Below, piece by piece: positions 7,234 through 15,125 of a DNA stretch of 64,000 bases (position 1 is its first letter; each line of letters opens with the position of its first letter). The stretch is from Anaerolineaceae bacterium. Lineage in GTDB: Bacteria > Chloroflexota > Anaerolineae > Aggregatilineales > Phototrophicaceae. A model generated the notes under the pieces. That model did not search any database, was not told the origin of the DNA, and saw only the letters and a program-made list of their open reading frames with translations. The DNA is taken from contig JACKCF010000005.1 in the NCBI GenBank assembly GCA_020634165.1, positions 62,001 through 126,000 of the forward strand. The letters are read 5' to 3'. Both the position numbers and the translations under genes were made by a program.

Positions 7234-8427
7234 CTTTGATACGTCCTCAAGAAACGCCTCGATCTCGTCCGCCGCGCGCAGATAACCACCAGCGGATCGC
7301 GCATCCTCTCGGAGTTGCGCTGCGGCCATTCTGTAGCTCGGCTTCGTCAGCACCGCGTCGAGCGCATCGCGTAGCTGTTCCGGCGTCAGATTGTCACCCC
7401 CATCCAGCAGCGCACCCGCGCCCAATTCGGCGACGCGCAGGCCGTTGATAAATTGCTCCATCTGCTGCGGAACCACGACCTGCGGCACCCCATAATAGAG
7501 GCCTTCTTGCACGCTGTTCATGCCGCCATGCGTGATAAAAGCATCCACCTGCTGCAAAACCTGCAACTGCGGTACACTGTCTTTGACAAGGAAGTTGTTT
7601 GGCACCTTACCGAGTGCATCCAGCCCAATGAGCTTCCCTACGGAGAGAATGAACTGCGCCGGATAATCAGCAAAAGCGGCGAAGGCGCTGCGATAAAAAT
7701 GCGTATTCTGATTATTGACCGTGCCCAATGAAATCAGCACCTGCGGCAGATCCGTATCGGGCGGCTGCCAGGGTGCTTCTTGGCGCATAGCAGAATCAAT
7801 CGAAGGACCGACCTGCACAAACGTATCATCGACGAAAGGCGTCTCCGGCTGGAAGCTCGGCAAGATGAACTGGATATTTTTCTGGGCTTTACTGGGGAAC
7901 AGCGGCGCTTGCAGAGCTTTTTCACCGTACTCCTGCATCAAGGTGCGCCGATTTATGAGGATGCTGGGCAGCTTGGGGATGGCCGTCACGGCAAAGGCCG
8001 TCATCTTACGGCAGCCAATTTCAATCTTGCGCCCCTCATTGACCATGATCGTATAGCTGGCGATACTTGGCGTTCCAGTCGCATGGGTCGCAATCCGCCC
8101 CCATATGGTGATAGCATCATAGATCACGAGGTCAGGCTTTTCGCGCTCGATTTCCGCAATAGTGAATGGAACCAACGTGCGCGCGCTCTTCATCAGATAC
8201 TTAGAGACGTTCGCCAGATGTTCCGCAATCTTAGCGATCATGCGCGAATCCAACTCGGCAACCGGATACGACCGGAAGCTGGCTCCGGCTTTTTCTATTG
8301 CTGTTTGGAACTCCTGACCGCAGTAGTAGATGATCTCATGGCCGTGCCGGACCAATTCAGCAACAACCGGCAGTGTCGCATTCACATGGCCATAACCAGG
8401 GATATTGAAATACAGAATCTTTGCCAT
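7231..8427 (-). CDS. GT1-family (MGT/UGT-like) glycosyltransferase
   Basis: A 398-residue GT-B fold enzyme. The N-terminal acceptor domain begins MAKILYFNIPGYGHVNATLPVV, the usual glycine-rich start of macrolide/UDP-glycosyltransferases; the C-terminal donor domain contains the family signature ITHGGMNSVQEGLYYGVPQVVVP and EQFINGLRVAELGAG. The His-Gly-Gly and the downstream P-x-x-x-E-Q stretch bind the nucleotide sugar. Enzymes of this class glycosylate small hydrophobic molecules such as macrolides, flavonoids or sterol-like lipids; the acceptor here is unknown. It stands alone, facing a divergent YdeI-like gene 233 nt away. Confidence 0.88.
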   Translation of the reverse strand: MAKILYFNIPGYGHVNATLPVVAELVRHGHEIIYYCGQEFQTAIEKAGASFRSYPVAELDSRMIAKIAEHLANVSKYLMKSARTLVPFTIAEIEREKPDLVIYDAITIWGRIATHATGTPSIASYTIMVNEGRKIEIGCRKMTAFAVTAIPKLPSILINRRTLMQEYGEKALQAPLFPSKAQKNIQFILPSFQPETPFVDDTFVQVGPSIDSAMRQEAPWQPPDTDLPQVLISLGTVNNQNTHFYRSAFAAFADYPAQFILSVGKLIGLDALGKVPNNFLVKDSVPQLQVLQQVDAFITHGGMNSVQEGLYYGVPQVVVPQQMEQFINGLRVAELGAGALLDGGDNLTPEQLRDALDAVLTKPSYRMAAAQLREDARSAGGYLRAADEIEAFLEDVSK

Positions 8428-8660
8428 CGTAGAAGAACCCCATAGCTAACCGTTATGGAGCCAGTATATCACATTTTTAGATTAGCAAAATCTTTATTTT
8501 TACCCAAGCTAATATAGTGTAATGAAAAGCGTTGCTCAACCATCACACACCAATCGATACCTCTCCAGAATCTGTCGTTTTTATTCAAGACGATAATTCC
8601 TGATTCCTGTATGCTGAATACATCAAACACGTCGAATCGTTCCCACGTACAGGAGGACAC

Positions 8661-9101
8661 ATGAAGTTCAAATCGGTCATACAACTTGATGGCAAAACCG
8701 CCACCGGCATACCAGTCCCGGAAGAAATCGTGGAGAAGTTGGGCGCAGGTAAGCGGCCCAAAGTGCTCGTCAAAATTGGCGATTACACGTATCAAAGCAG
8801 TATTGCCAGCATGGATGGTATCTACAAACTGCCGATCAGTGCTGCCCACCGTGAGGGCGCGGGCGTTGCTGCGGGGGATGAAGTGGAAGTTGACATCGAA
8901 TTGGATACGTCCACGCGCACCGTCAATGTCCCCGAAGATCTTCAAACACTGCTCGATAAGAATCCCAAAGCCAAAGCCGCGTATGAGGCGCTTTCTTACA
9001 GCAAAAAGCGGCTAATCGTAGAGCCGATTGAACAGGCAAAAACGCCCGAAACACGCCAGCGGCGGATTGACAAGGCGGTCGAAAGCCTGCTTTCAGGTTG
9101 A
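8661..9101 (+). CDS. DUF1905 / YdeI-OmpD-associated family protein
   Basis: A 146-residue cytoplasmic protein with two small domains: an N-terminal DUF1905 barrel (KTATGIPVPEEIVEKLGAGKRPKVLVKIGDYTYQSSIASMDG, GAGVAAGDEVEVDIELD) and a C-terminal YdeI/OmdA helical tail (LLDKNPKAKAAYEALSYSKKRLIVEPIEQAKTPETRQRRIDKAVESL), both strongly family-like. Members have been linked to bacteriocin or peptide tolerance, but the mechanism is unknown. An AGGAGG lies 8 nt before the ATG, giving a clear start. A long reverse-strand frame over the same region is its shadow. Confidence 0.9.
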   Translation: MKFKSVIQLDGKTATGIPVPEEIVEKLGAGKRPKVLVKIGDYTYQSSIASMDGIYKLPISAAHREGAGVAAGDEVEVDIELDTSTRTVNVPEDLQTLLDKNPKAKAAYEALSYSKKRLIVEPIEQAKTPETRQRRIDKAVESLLSG

Positions 9102-9182
9102 CGCCATTTTGGGTTTGTCGCCACAGGCTGCTTCCCCTGTCCTTCGGGAATAGGATATGATCCTATGCTGCAAAAACTCTCA

Positions 9183-9662
9183 TTAGTGACACCAAGATTT
9201 ATATTCGACTCTGTAAGCAATTACAAGCGAAGGCGAACCAATATACCATTCCACAAAACGATTGCAGTGCAGAGGAAGTAAGCGAGCGTGATTGTCAAAT
9301 ACGGCATACCCTAAATAGTCAGGCGGGTTGATGCCGTCGTTATAGTCTCCAAACTGATATGCGCGCACATTACCGCGCAGAAAAGTCAAATCAAAAACCT
9401 GCCAGCCAGAGAAGAACGCACACAGAGCAATCACTGCCACCAACCGCCGCGCTAGTTGCCCATAACGTCGATGAACCCTCAAGGCGACCATCACGCACAG
9501 CACGGACACAGTCCCATACATAATGATCGTATAAATCATGTCACCGATGAAAATACGCAGCGGGAAGCACAGAAAAATCGTCAGCAGAATCAGCAGCGGC
9601 AGGAAAATTAGCCAGTAGCGGCGTAAAGGGCGCTCTTCGTTTTTATGTTTGGCTTTTTGCAT
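9183..9662 (-). CDS. Hypothetical membrane protein
   Basis: A 159-residue protein with three predicted transmembrane helices: YWLIFLPLLILLTIFLCF (about 16-33), IYTIIMYGTVSVLCVMVAL (about 43-61) and LVAVIALCAFFSGWQVFDL (about 74-92), then a roughly 65-residue soluble tail with aromatic residues and three cysteine/histidine positions. AGGAGCC precedes the ATG. No family recognised. It lies between the YdeI-like gene and a palindromic repeat. Confidence 0.6.
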   Translation of the reverse strand: MQKAKHKNEERPLRRYWLIFLPLLILLTIFLCFPLRIFIGDMIYTIIMYGTVSVLCVMVALRVHRRYGQLARRLVAVIALCAFFSGWQVFDLTFLRGNVRAYQFGDYNDGINPPDYLGYAVFDNHARLLPLHCNRFVEWYIGSPSLVIAYRVEYKSWCH

Positions 9663-9704
9663 CGGTCAGGCTCCTACGGGCTTACACACCTCCCAACCTC
9701 GCAA

Positions 9705-9756
9705 GTCGGCCAAAGTCTCCTCCCATCATGGGGAGGAGATTTAGAGGAGGGGTCCA
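9705..9756. repeat. Short family A palindromic repeat downstream of murQ
   Basis: A perfect 9-bp stem, TCTCCTCCC (9716-9724) and GGGAGGAGA (9731-9739), is followed by 'tttagaggaggggtcc', the same ending as the repeat at 356-457. It starts 6 nt beyond the murQ stop codon and could fold in the murQ transcript, though no T-run follows it. Confidence 0.65.
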
Positions 9757-9762
9757 GGTGGC

Positions 9763-10644
9763 TTACACATCCCCAATCACAGCCCGCAGGCTACCCTGAT
9801 TTTCAGCCAGGAGGTCGCGGGCCACATCGGCATCCACACCCCGATGATACATAACCGCCGCCGTCTTCACATGCTGATCGGACGCCGCCAGCAGACGAAT
9901 GGCCTCCGCTTCCTCAACGCCCGTAAGCTGCATCAGGATACGGCGCGCTCGATGCACCAATTTCTCGTTAGTGACTTTGACATCAACCATCAGGTTGCCA
10001 TAGACCTTGCCGAGCCTGACCATTGTGGCTGTACTCAGCATATTGAGCGCCAGTTTCTGCGCGGTTCCGGCTTTGAGGCGCGTACTGCCCGTCAGCACTT
10101 CCGGACCCACTGGCAGCGGAATCGGGTAATCGGCGGCATCCAGCACCGCTGAGGGCACATTGCAGGCGATGCTGATCACCGCCGCGCCGACCTCACGTGC
10201 ATAATCCAGCGCCCCCAACACATACGGGGTACGTCCACTAGCGGCGATGCCCACCACCGCGTCATCGGCAGACAAATCGCGCGCTTTCAGGTCCACCTTC
10301 CCCTGCTCACGGCTGTCTTCCGCACCTTCTACGGCTCGCACGAAAGCCCGCTCACCACCTGCGATCAAGCCCTGGACCTGTTCCGGCTCCGTGCTAAACG
10401 TCGGCACGCACTCGACGGCATCCAGCACCCCCAGTCGGCCACTGGTGCCTGCGCCGACGTAAAACAAGCGCCCACCAAACGCCATCCTCTCGGCGATGAC
10501 ATCGACTGCCGCCGCGATCTGCGGCAAAGCCGCCTGCACCACCAACGCGACTTTTTGGTCTTCCTCGTTCATGATGCGCAGCACATCCAGCGTCGATGAC
10601 TGGTCCAACTGCATCGAGCGCGGATTCTGTTGTTCAGTTTGCAT
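9763..10644 (-). CDS. murQ: N-acetylmuramic acid 6-phosphate etherase
   Basis: A 293-residue SIS-fold etherase that removes the lactyl group from MurNAc-6-phosphate to give GlcNAc-6-phosphate, a step of cell-wall recycling. Diagnostic segments are TEQQNPRS...STLDVLRIMNEEDQ at the N-terminus, VGAGTSGRLGVLDAVECVPTF, VVGIAASGRTPYVLGAL and AGTAQKLALNMLSTATM; the C-terminal EEAEAIRLLAASDQHVKTAAVM is also typical. I start at the ATG at 10644 (MQTEQQNP), one base after the TAG of the kinase gene, with GGGAG upstream; a longer frame overlaps the kinase. The kinase/etherase pairing supports processing of MurNAc made by NagZ and the AmiE-like hydrolase nearby. Confidence 0.95.
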   Translation of the reverse strand: MQTEQQNPRSMQLDQSSTLDVLRIMNEEDQKVALVVQAALPQIAAAVDVIAERMAFGGRLFYVGAGTSGRLGVLDAVECVPTFSTEPEQVQGLIAGGERAFVRAVEGAEDSREQGKVDLKARDLSADDAVVGIAASGRTPYVLGALDYAREVGAAVISIACNVPSAVLDAADYPIPLPVGPEVLTGSTRLKAGTAQKLALNMLSTATMVRLGKVYGNLMVDVKVTNEKLVHRARRILMQLTGVEEAEAIRLLAASDQHVKTAAVMYHRGVDADVARDLLAENQGSLRAVIGDV

Positions 10645-10645
10645 A

Positions 10646-11560
10646 CTAGCTCCCAGGTTGGTCGGCATTGAGCGCCATCAGCGCCGCGCCGATGACAGGT
10701 TCATTCTGTGCCTGCGGAATCTTTTCCAGTTCGAGCAGTTCGCATAAGCGGTTGCTGACCCGATTTTCGGTGCTAATCAGGCTGCCCGCGAATTTAAGAT
10801 AGGCCGGCGTGAGGCCCGTCCGATGCAACAGCGTCGTCGAAAGATGCGCCAGATAGTGCGCGGCCATCTCCACAATCTGACGCGCCACGCCATCACCATC
10901 CCCTGCCGCCATCAACACCACCGGAACCAGGGCGGCGATGTCCTGCACAGGCACTTTCTCACCGCGATAGACCCACTTAATCAGTTCGCGCGCGCCTTTC
11001 AGGCCCAGGTGCGCGGGAATCCGCGTCACCAGGATGGTCGATGGCCCCTGATGGTCGTATGCCTGGGCGACTGTCGTCAGCGCCTGACGACCGATCCAGT
11101 AACCACTGCCCTCATCGCCAAATACATAGCCCCAGCCACCATAGCGAACAAGTTGATCTTCGCCATCAATGCCTGCAATGACACTGCCTGTACCGGCGAT
11201 CAGCAGCGCACCAATGCGCCCGCCATGCGCCCCGACCAGCGCCACTTCCACATCACTGCTGGGGACCACCTTGGCGGCAGATAGAACGCCCTTGGTCGTG
11301 CTCTGCAGCCAGCCCTTGGAATGTTCTTCAGATGCCCCGGCAATGCCGATACCCACCGCCGCAATCGCGTTCGGGTGCAGGCTTGCCTGCCGGAGCGCAT
11401 CGTTCATCGCCGCCTGTATCCGCTTGGCGGCTTCATCCAGGCCAATACCGCTCGGATTGGCCGACTCAGCTTCCACGCGCGTGATAATCTCATGTTCCGA
11501 ATTGATGATGACGACGCGCATACCACTGCCGCCGCCGTCAATCCCCATGTAATAACGCAT
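10646..11560 (-). CDS. BadF/BadG/NagK-type sugar kinase (possibly MurNAc/GlcNAc kinase)
   Basis: A 304-residue ASKHA-fold ATPase. The phosphate-1 loop MGIDGGGSGMRVV, the phosphate-2/adenosine regions (LLIAGTGSVIAG, GGWGYVFGDEGSGYWIG) and the C-terminal KFAGSLIS match the GlcNAc kinase/BadF-BadG family. MurK of clostridia belongs to this family and phosphorylates MurNAc and GlcNAc. Since this gene ends one base before the murQ ATG, phosphorylation of MurNAc to feed the etherase is the most economical role; that is inference. The ATG at 11560 is preferred over an upstream frame with no GIDGG context. Confidence 0.85.
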   Translation of the reverse strand: MRYYMGIDGGGSGMRVVIINSEHEIITRVEAESANPSGIGLDEAAKRIQAAMNDALRQASLHPNAIAAVGIGIAGASEEHSKGWLQSTTKGVLSAAKVVPSSDVEVALVGAHGGRIGALLIAGTGSVIAGIDGEDQLVRYGGWGYVFGDEGSGYWIGRQALTTVAQAYDHQGPSTILVTRIPAHLGLKGARELIKWVYRGEKVPVQDIAALVPVVLMAAGDGDGVARQIVEMAAHYLAHLSTTLLHRTGLTPAYLKFAGSLISTENRVSNRLCELLELEKIPQAQNEPVIGAALMALNADQPGS

Positions 11561-11659
11561 AACTTGCTCTTTCCAGGCTTCACAATAGAGGCACAACTAC
11601 CCGCCGATCATGCTTTATTGTGCCATAATTTCTTAACATTCACCTGAAAGAATCATGGA

Positions 11660-12898
11660 TTATTTGCTATCAATCCCACGTGCCAACAGATCATGTAGCG
11701 CCCGCCGGAATGCCAGAATCCCAGGCTTCTCTCGGCCCGGATACACGCGGTTGGTCATCAGGGCCACCACAAGCTGACGTTTTGGGTCAACCCACAGCGA
11801 TGTCCCCGTGAAACCGGTGTGTCCAAAGCTGTTGTCGCTGAACAAATCCCCCGAAGAACTTCCCTCGGCTGATTTCAGCAGGAAGCCTAACCCGCGCGGA
11901 TTGCCATCCGTGATGGCCTGCTGTTGGGTCGCCTGTTTCGCCAGTTCAGGAGCAATGCCAAAGGCTTCGGCGCCATCCAGCCACGCCTGCCCCAACTCCG
12001 CAACCGCACTGGCCGTCGCGAACAACCCCGCATGTCCGGCAATACCACCCAGCCCACAGGCATTTTCATCGTGGACTTCGCCCCAGGCGCGGCGTCTGCG
12101 CCAGCTTGGGTCGTTCTCTGTCGGCACCGTCCGTATCCGCTCCACACGGCCACTGCGCACCGGATTGAACATCACATCCGTCAGGCCGAGTTTGTCCAGC
12201 ACGCGCTGCTGAATCACGGGTTCGAGTTGGCCCGGTGTACCATGAAGGCGTGTCGCTGCCTCGCCCAACAGCATCAGGCCGATGTCACTGTAGCGCACCA
12301 CCCCATCCGGCTCCCCGACGAAGTTGTACTGGCACATGGCCACCAGGCCCCTGTGCCACCGTGTCTTGCGATCAACAGGATCGGCCTTTTCTGCTGGCGT
12401 CGGTGCCGGACCAGCCGCATTGAAAACGTCGCGCCAGGGCGGCAGCCCACTGGTATGCGTCAATAGATGAAAGAGCGTCACCTTCGCCGGATCAACCTGC
12501 ACATCAGCCAGTTCGGGCGGCGTCGGAAGATGAACCTTGCTGTGGGGGTCTTGTCCACCGTCGATGCCACGCGGAGAAACACGACCAAATTCCGGCACAA
12601 TCTCTACCAGCGGCGTCTGTAAAGTGGCTTTGCCTTCACTCAACAACGAGAGCATAGCCGTTGTCGTGAACAACTTGGTCACAGATGCCAGATCAAACAG
12701 AGCATCACAGGTCAGCGGCGTCTCCGTTGATGGGTCCAGATAGCCCCAGGCGGATTCGCAGATGACATTGCTCTGGTGATACACAGCCAGCGCTACCGCC
12801 GGGAAGGTCTCGCCCAGGTGCTCATCGAGGACCTGTTGCAAGGCTTGGTTCGTTTCAGGAGATAGAGAATTGATGTGAGTATCATTTGGTTGGGGCAT
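11660..12898 (-). CDS. Serine hydrolase, beta-lactamase fold (AmiE-like)
   Basis: A 412-residue penicillin-binding-protein-fold hydrolase without signal peptide or membrane segment. It has the S-x-x-K motif SVTK at residues 72-75, a Y203-S-D triad in place of Y-x-N, HTSGLPPWRDV, and HTGFTGTSLW in place of K-T-G. B. subtilis places a cytosolic or exported relative (AmiE/YbbE), an exo-N-acetylmuramyl-L-alanine amidase, beside nagZ and murQ; the same neighbourhood here suggests it strips peptides from MurNAc. A general esterase or D-aminopeptidase is the alternative. GGGAGCC precedes the ATG. It is followed on the same strand by the kinase (99 nt gap) and murQ. Confidence 0.85.
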   Translation of the reverse strand: MPQPNDTHINSLSPETNQALQQVLDEHLGETFPAVALAVYHQSNVICESAWGYLDPSTETPLTCDALFDLASVTKLFTTTAMLSLLSEGKATLQTPLVEIVPEFGRVSPRGIDGGQDPHSKVHLPTPPELADVQVDPAKVTLFHLLTHTSGLPPWRDVFNAAGPAPTPAEKADPVDRKTRWHRGLVAMCQYNFVGEPDGVVRYSDIGLMLLGEAATRLHGTPGQLEPVIQQRVLDKLGLTDVMFNPVRSGRVERIRTVPTENDPSWRRRRAWGEVHDENACGLGGIAGHAGLFATASAVAELGQAWLDGAEAFGIAPELAKQATQQQAITDGNPRGLGFLLKSAEGSSSGDLFSDNSFGHTGFTGTSLWVDPKRQLVVALMTNRVYPGREKPGILAFRRALHDLLARGIDSK

Positions 12899-13002
12899 AG
12901 AGCAGGCTCCCAGGCGAAGTGGTCAATGTCGCCTATTGTCGCCTACCTACACTTACCATGCCAGCGCTGGTCTTATGGTCTCCTGATGAATCAGAAGAAA
13001 AA

Positions 13003-13029
13003 TGCCTCCCTCATATATGGAGGAAGGCA
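13003..13029 (-). terminator. Rho-independent terminator after trmO
   Basis: On the minus strand a 10-bp stem with one mismatch (TGCCTTCCTC / GAGGGAGGCA) closes a 7-nt loop and is followed at once by TTTTTCTTC. It lies 24 nt past the trmO stop codon and separates trmO from the serine hydrolase/kinase/murQ run. Confidence 0.85.
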
Positions 13030-13053
13030 CGTAGGCAGAGTATATAGAGGCCG

Positions 13054-13554
13054 CTAGGCGTCAGGCACATCCATGAGCTTGGCCATAACCCAATCGGGCA
13101 TGTCACCAGGTTGTTCCGGAATCCACTGCGGCCACTCCTGGAACCAGTACGCCGGTGTCAAGGATTTAACACGGTCCGACATGCCAATATAGGGTTTGAG
13201 ATCAACAATCGGCGAGCCATCTTCGGCATCCAGATAGGGAACCACGATAGTCCCCGTTTCAACATCTATATCCAAAATAGGACACACGCTCATCAAGACA
13301 GGATTAGGACGATTGGGCGTCCGGCAAGCGAACACCCCCGATTCAATGTCATCGGCATAATACAGTTTCTCGGTCAGGGTGGCTCTGGCTTGATTAGTAT
13401 CAGCCTGGTCCCCCCACCAGAAGACGATTACATGGCTGAATTGATCCAACTGTAGCAACCCTGCACGGTAGGTTTCGTCAATCTTAATCCTGAAGCCAGA
13501 CACATCAGCTTCAACTGAACCGATGGGACGGATAGTAAATGTTCGATTCGTCAT
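13054..13554 (-). CDS. trmO: tRNA (N6-threonylcarbamoyladenosine(37)-N6)-methyltransferase TrmO-like
   Basis: A 166-residue beta-barrel SAM-dependent methyltransferase of the TrmO/YaeB family, which methylates t6A37 of certain tRNAs. The start IRPIGSVEADVSGF, FSHVIVFWWGD, the strongly conserved FACRTPNRPNPVLMSV and LDAEDGSPIVDLKPYI are family landmarks. I chose the ATG at 13554; the longer frame adds 27 residues unlike the family. The protein is somewhat short, lacking the C-terminal extension of E. coli TrmO, like many TrmO-like proteins. It is a single-gene unit closed by the terminator at 13003-13029. Confidence 0.85.
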   Translation of the reverse strand: MTNRTFTIRPIGSVEADVSGFRIKIDETYRAGLLQLDQFSHVIVFWWGDQADTNQARATLTEKLYYADDIESGVFACRTPNRPNPVLMSVCPILDIDVETGTIVVPYLDAEDGSPIVDLKPYIGMSDRVKSLTPAYWFQEWPQWIPEQPGDMPDWVMAKLMDVPDA

Positions 13555-13750
13555 GTTGATTATCTTTCGGGTGCATTTTGATCGCCTATACGTGCATTGC
13601 AATGCTCCCTCAGTATAGGCAAATACGCGGGGCAAAATCCCCCAAAGAGTGGTCTGATTGGCTCCGGCGAGGTATTCTATATTTGTTGTGTTGATAAAAG
13701 TCTCACAGCCTACTTACCCCTTTCAGCTTTGAAATCTTCCCCTTTTCAAA

Positions 13751-14206
13751 TCAATTTGAACCACGCCAGATGAGCGTCCCATTTGGAATCGAAGGCACTT
13801 CGATGCGCCAGGGTGTCAGCTTCAGAAGGCCGTACTTGGGATCATCTACTGAACTGAAGATCGTACCAGGGTCAAAGCCATAGGGCGCGGGTGTCGCTTT
13901 CAGGAACGCCCAGATGCGTGCCTTCTCCTCACGATCATCTTCCCAACTGGCAATGCACTCCGCATACACAGGCTTGGCTGGATTAGGCAAATAAGCTACA
14001 GAAACATATGGGTTGTACTCCAGATGTTGGGCCTTGGGCGAATGGCGACGGCTCGTTACCCATCCGGTAGCCCCTTCCCATACAGGGTGCACCACCCGCG
14101 AACGAGGCCGCATGTTGTGGTCCGTCGTCACCAGCATGCAGTAGATCACTGCCTGCACGCGCTCTTCAAACTCCGCCTGAATTTCTGAAAAGTCAGTAAC
14201 CTCCAT
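13751..14206 (-). CDS. Pyridoxamine 5'-phosphate oxidase-fold (FMN/F420-binding) family protein
   Basis: A 151-residue split-barrel flavoprotein-like protein. YCMLVTTDHNMRPRSRVVHPVWEG, TSRRHSPKAQHLEYNPYVSVAY and the C-terminal LLKLTPWRIEV form the usual PNPOx-family layout; flavin- or F420-dependent reductases and haem-processing enzymes share it, so the reaction is open. A perfect AGGGAG sits 6 nt before the ATG. It starts 10 nt downstream of the MerR regulator's stop, so both probably come from the MerR-controlled promoter at 15078-15108. Confidence 0.82.
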   Translation of the reverse strand: MEVTDFSEIQAEFEERVQAVIYCMLVTTDHNMRPRSRVVHPVWEGATGWVTSRRHSPKAQHLEYNPYVSVAYLPNPAKPVYAECIASWEDDREEKARIWAFLKATPAPYGFDPGTIFSSVDDPKYGLLKLTPWRIEVPSIPNGTLIWRGSN

Positions 14207-14216
14207 GTGTTTCTCC

Positions 14217-15047
14217 CTAAATAGCTATTGGAACCTGAACTTCCAACACACATTCAGCAACGATGTCCAGTGGAGCACTGGCAGCGAGGAAAATCTCGCG
14301 GAATGGGCCGCAGATAGTGGCCCCGTGAAATGCAGTCCACTGGCTGAGGGCGGCATAAGCCAGGCTGCCCGTTGCCAGCGAACCAACATGAATGATGGAT
14401 GCCATATGATCAACAGCGGGCAAATCATAGCGTCGCAAGCATATCGAACCGCTGATTTCCAGCATATCTGGCGCCGATGGCCCCACATAAAAACCCAGCT
14501 CCCAGCGTAGACCATCCGGCTCGTAACCCGCATTGTGCGCGATGCAGGTACAGTAAATGCGGTCAGGAATATCCGCCGAGTGGATGGCATCATATGTCCG
14601 CGTGAAATCAGCGACGAAGCTGTCCTGATCGTATGAGATGCGCCCTAATGCCAGATAACCTTGTGAGGTGACCGGTTTAATGATGACGGGCTGTGACGTT
14701 GGCGCGATACCTTGCTCCAGCAGGCTCAAACGGGCTTCGACCTGCCGCAGACGTGCCCTATCCTCAGCCAGCCGCTGCTCAATCTCCACTTTTTTAGCTT
14801 CCAACAAGTTGCGAATATCATGATTAGAAATATGGTTGGTCAGCATGTGGCGCACATTATCCAGCGACAAGCCCAGATTCTTAAGTGCAATAATCCGGTT
14901 GAGGTCGGCTAGCTGTTCGATGGCATAATAACGATAGGCATTTTGTGGGTCGATGTGGCTCGGCTTGAATAGGCCGATGTCATCGTAATAACGTAACTGG
15001 CTGGCTGGAACCTGGGCAATGACGGCAAAGTCGCCGATTTTGAACAT
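14217..15047 (-). CDS. MerR family transcriptional regulator with GyrI-like effector domain
   Basis: A 276-residue regulator of the BmrR/multidrug-sensing type. The winged helix at residues 1-70 is clear (FKIGDFAVIAQVPASQLRYYDDIGLFKP, then the Y-R-Y-Y helix); a dimerisation coiled coil follows (LLEAKKVEIEQRLAEDRARLRQVEARLSLLEQG), then a GyrI-like small-molecule domain from about residue 120 (VIIKPVTSQGYLALGR... YVGPSAPDML). I prefer the ATG at 15047 to a GTG two codons upstream. Its promoter carries a perfect MerR operator, and the downstream PNPOx-fold gene is 10 nt away, so it probably controls itself and that enzyme in response to a hydrophobic ligand. Confidence 0.92.
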   Translation of the reverse strand: MFKIGDFAVIAQVPASQLRYYDDIGLFKPSHIDPQNAYRYYAIEQLADLNRIIALKNLGLSLDNVRHMLTNHISNHDIRNLLEAKKVEIEQRLAEDRARLRQVEARLSLLEQGIAPTSQPVIIKPVTSQGYLALGRISYDQDSFVADFTRTYDAIHSADIPDRIYCTCIAHNAGYEPDGLRWELGFYVGPSAPDMLEISGSICLRRYDLPAVDHMASIIHVGSLATGSLAYAALSQWTAFHGATICGPFREIFLAASAPLDIVAECVLEVQVPIAI

Positions 15048-15077
15048 GAGCACAAAACCTCGTCATGATATGCCCTT

Positions 15078-15108
15078 ACTGTAAACCTTCAAGCGGCTTG
15101 AAGGTCAA
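15078..15108 (-). promoter_or_regulatory. MerR-type promoter with 19-bp spacer and perfect operator palindrome
   Basis: On the minus strand -35 TTGACC (15103-15108) and -10 TACAGT (15078-15083) are separated by 19 bp, the over-long spacing of MerR-activated promoters. The spacer and its edges hold a perfect palindrome with 10-bp arms ACCTTCAAGC and GCTTGAAGGT around a single central base (15085-15105). It lies 31 nt before the MerR gene, strongly supporting autoregulation by DNA twisting. Confidence 0.9.
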
Positions 15109-15125
15109 GCACGAATTTTACGAGG

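Noticed and set aside
8469..8945. A 158-residue minus-strand frame over the YdeI-like gene
   Set aside because: The plus-strand DUF1905/YdeI protein is recognisable and has an AGGAGG; this frame has no family resemblance.
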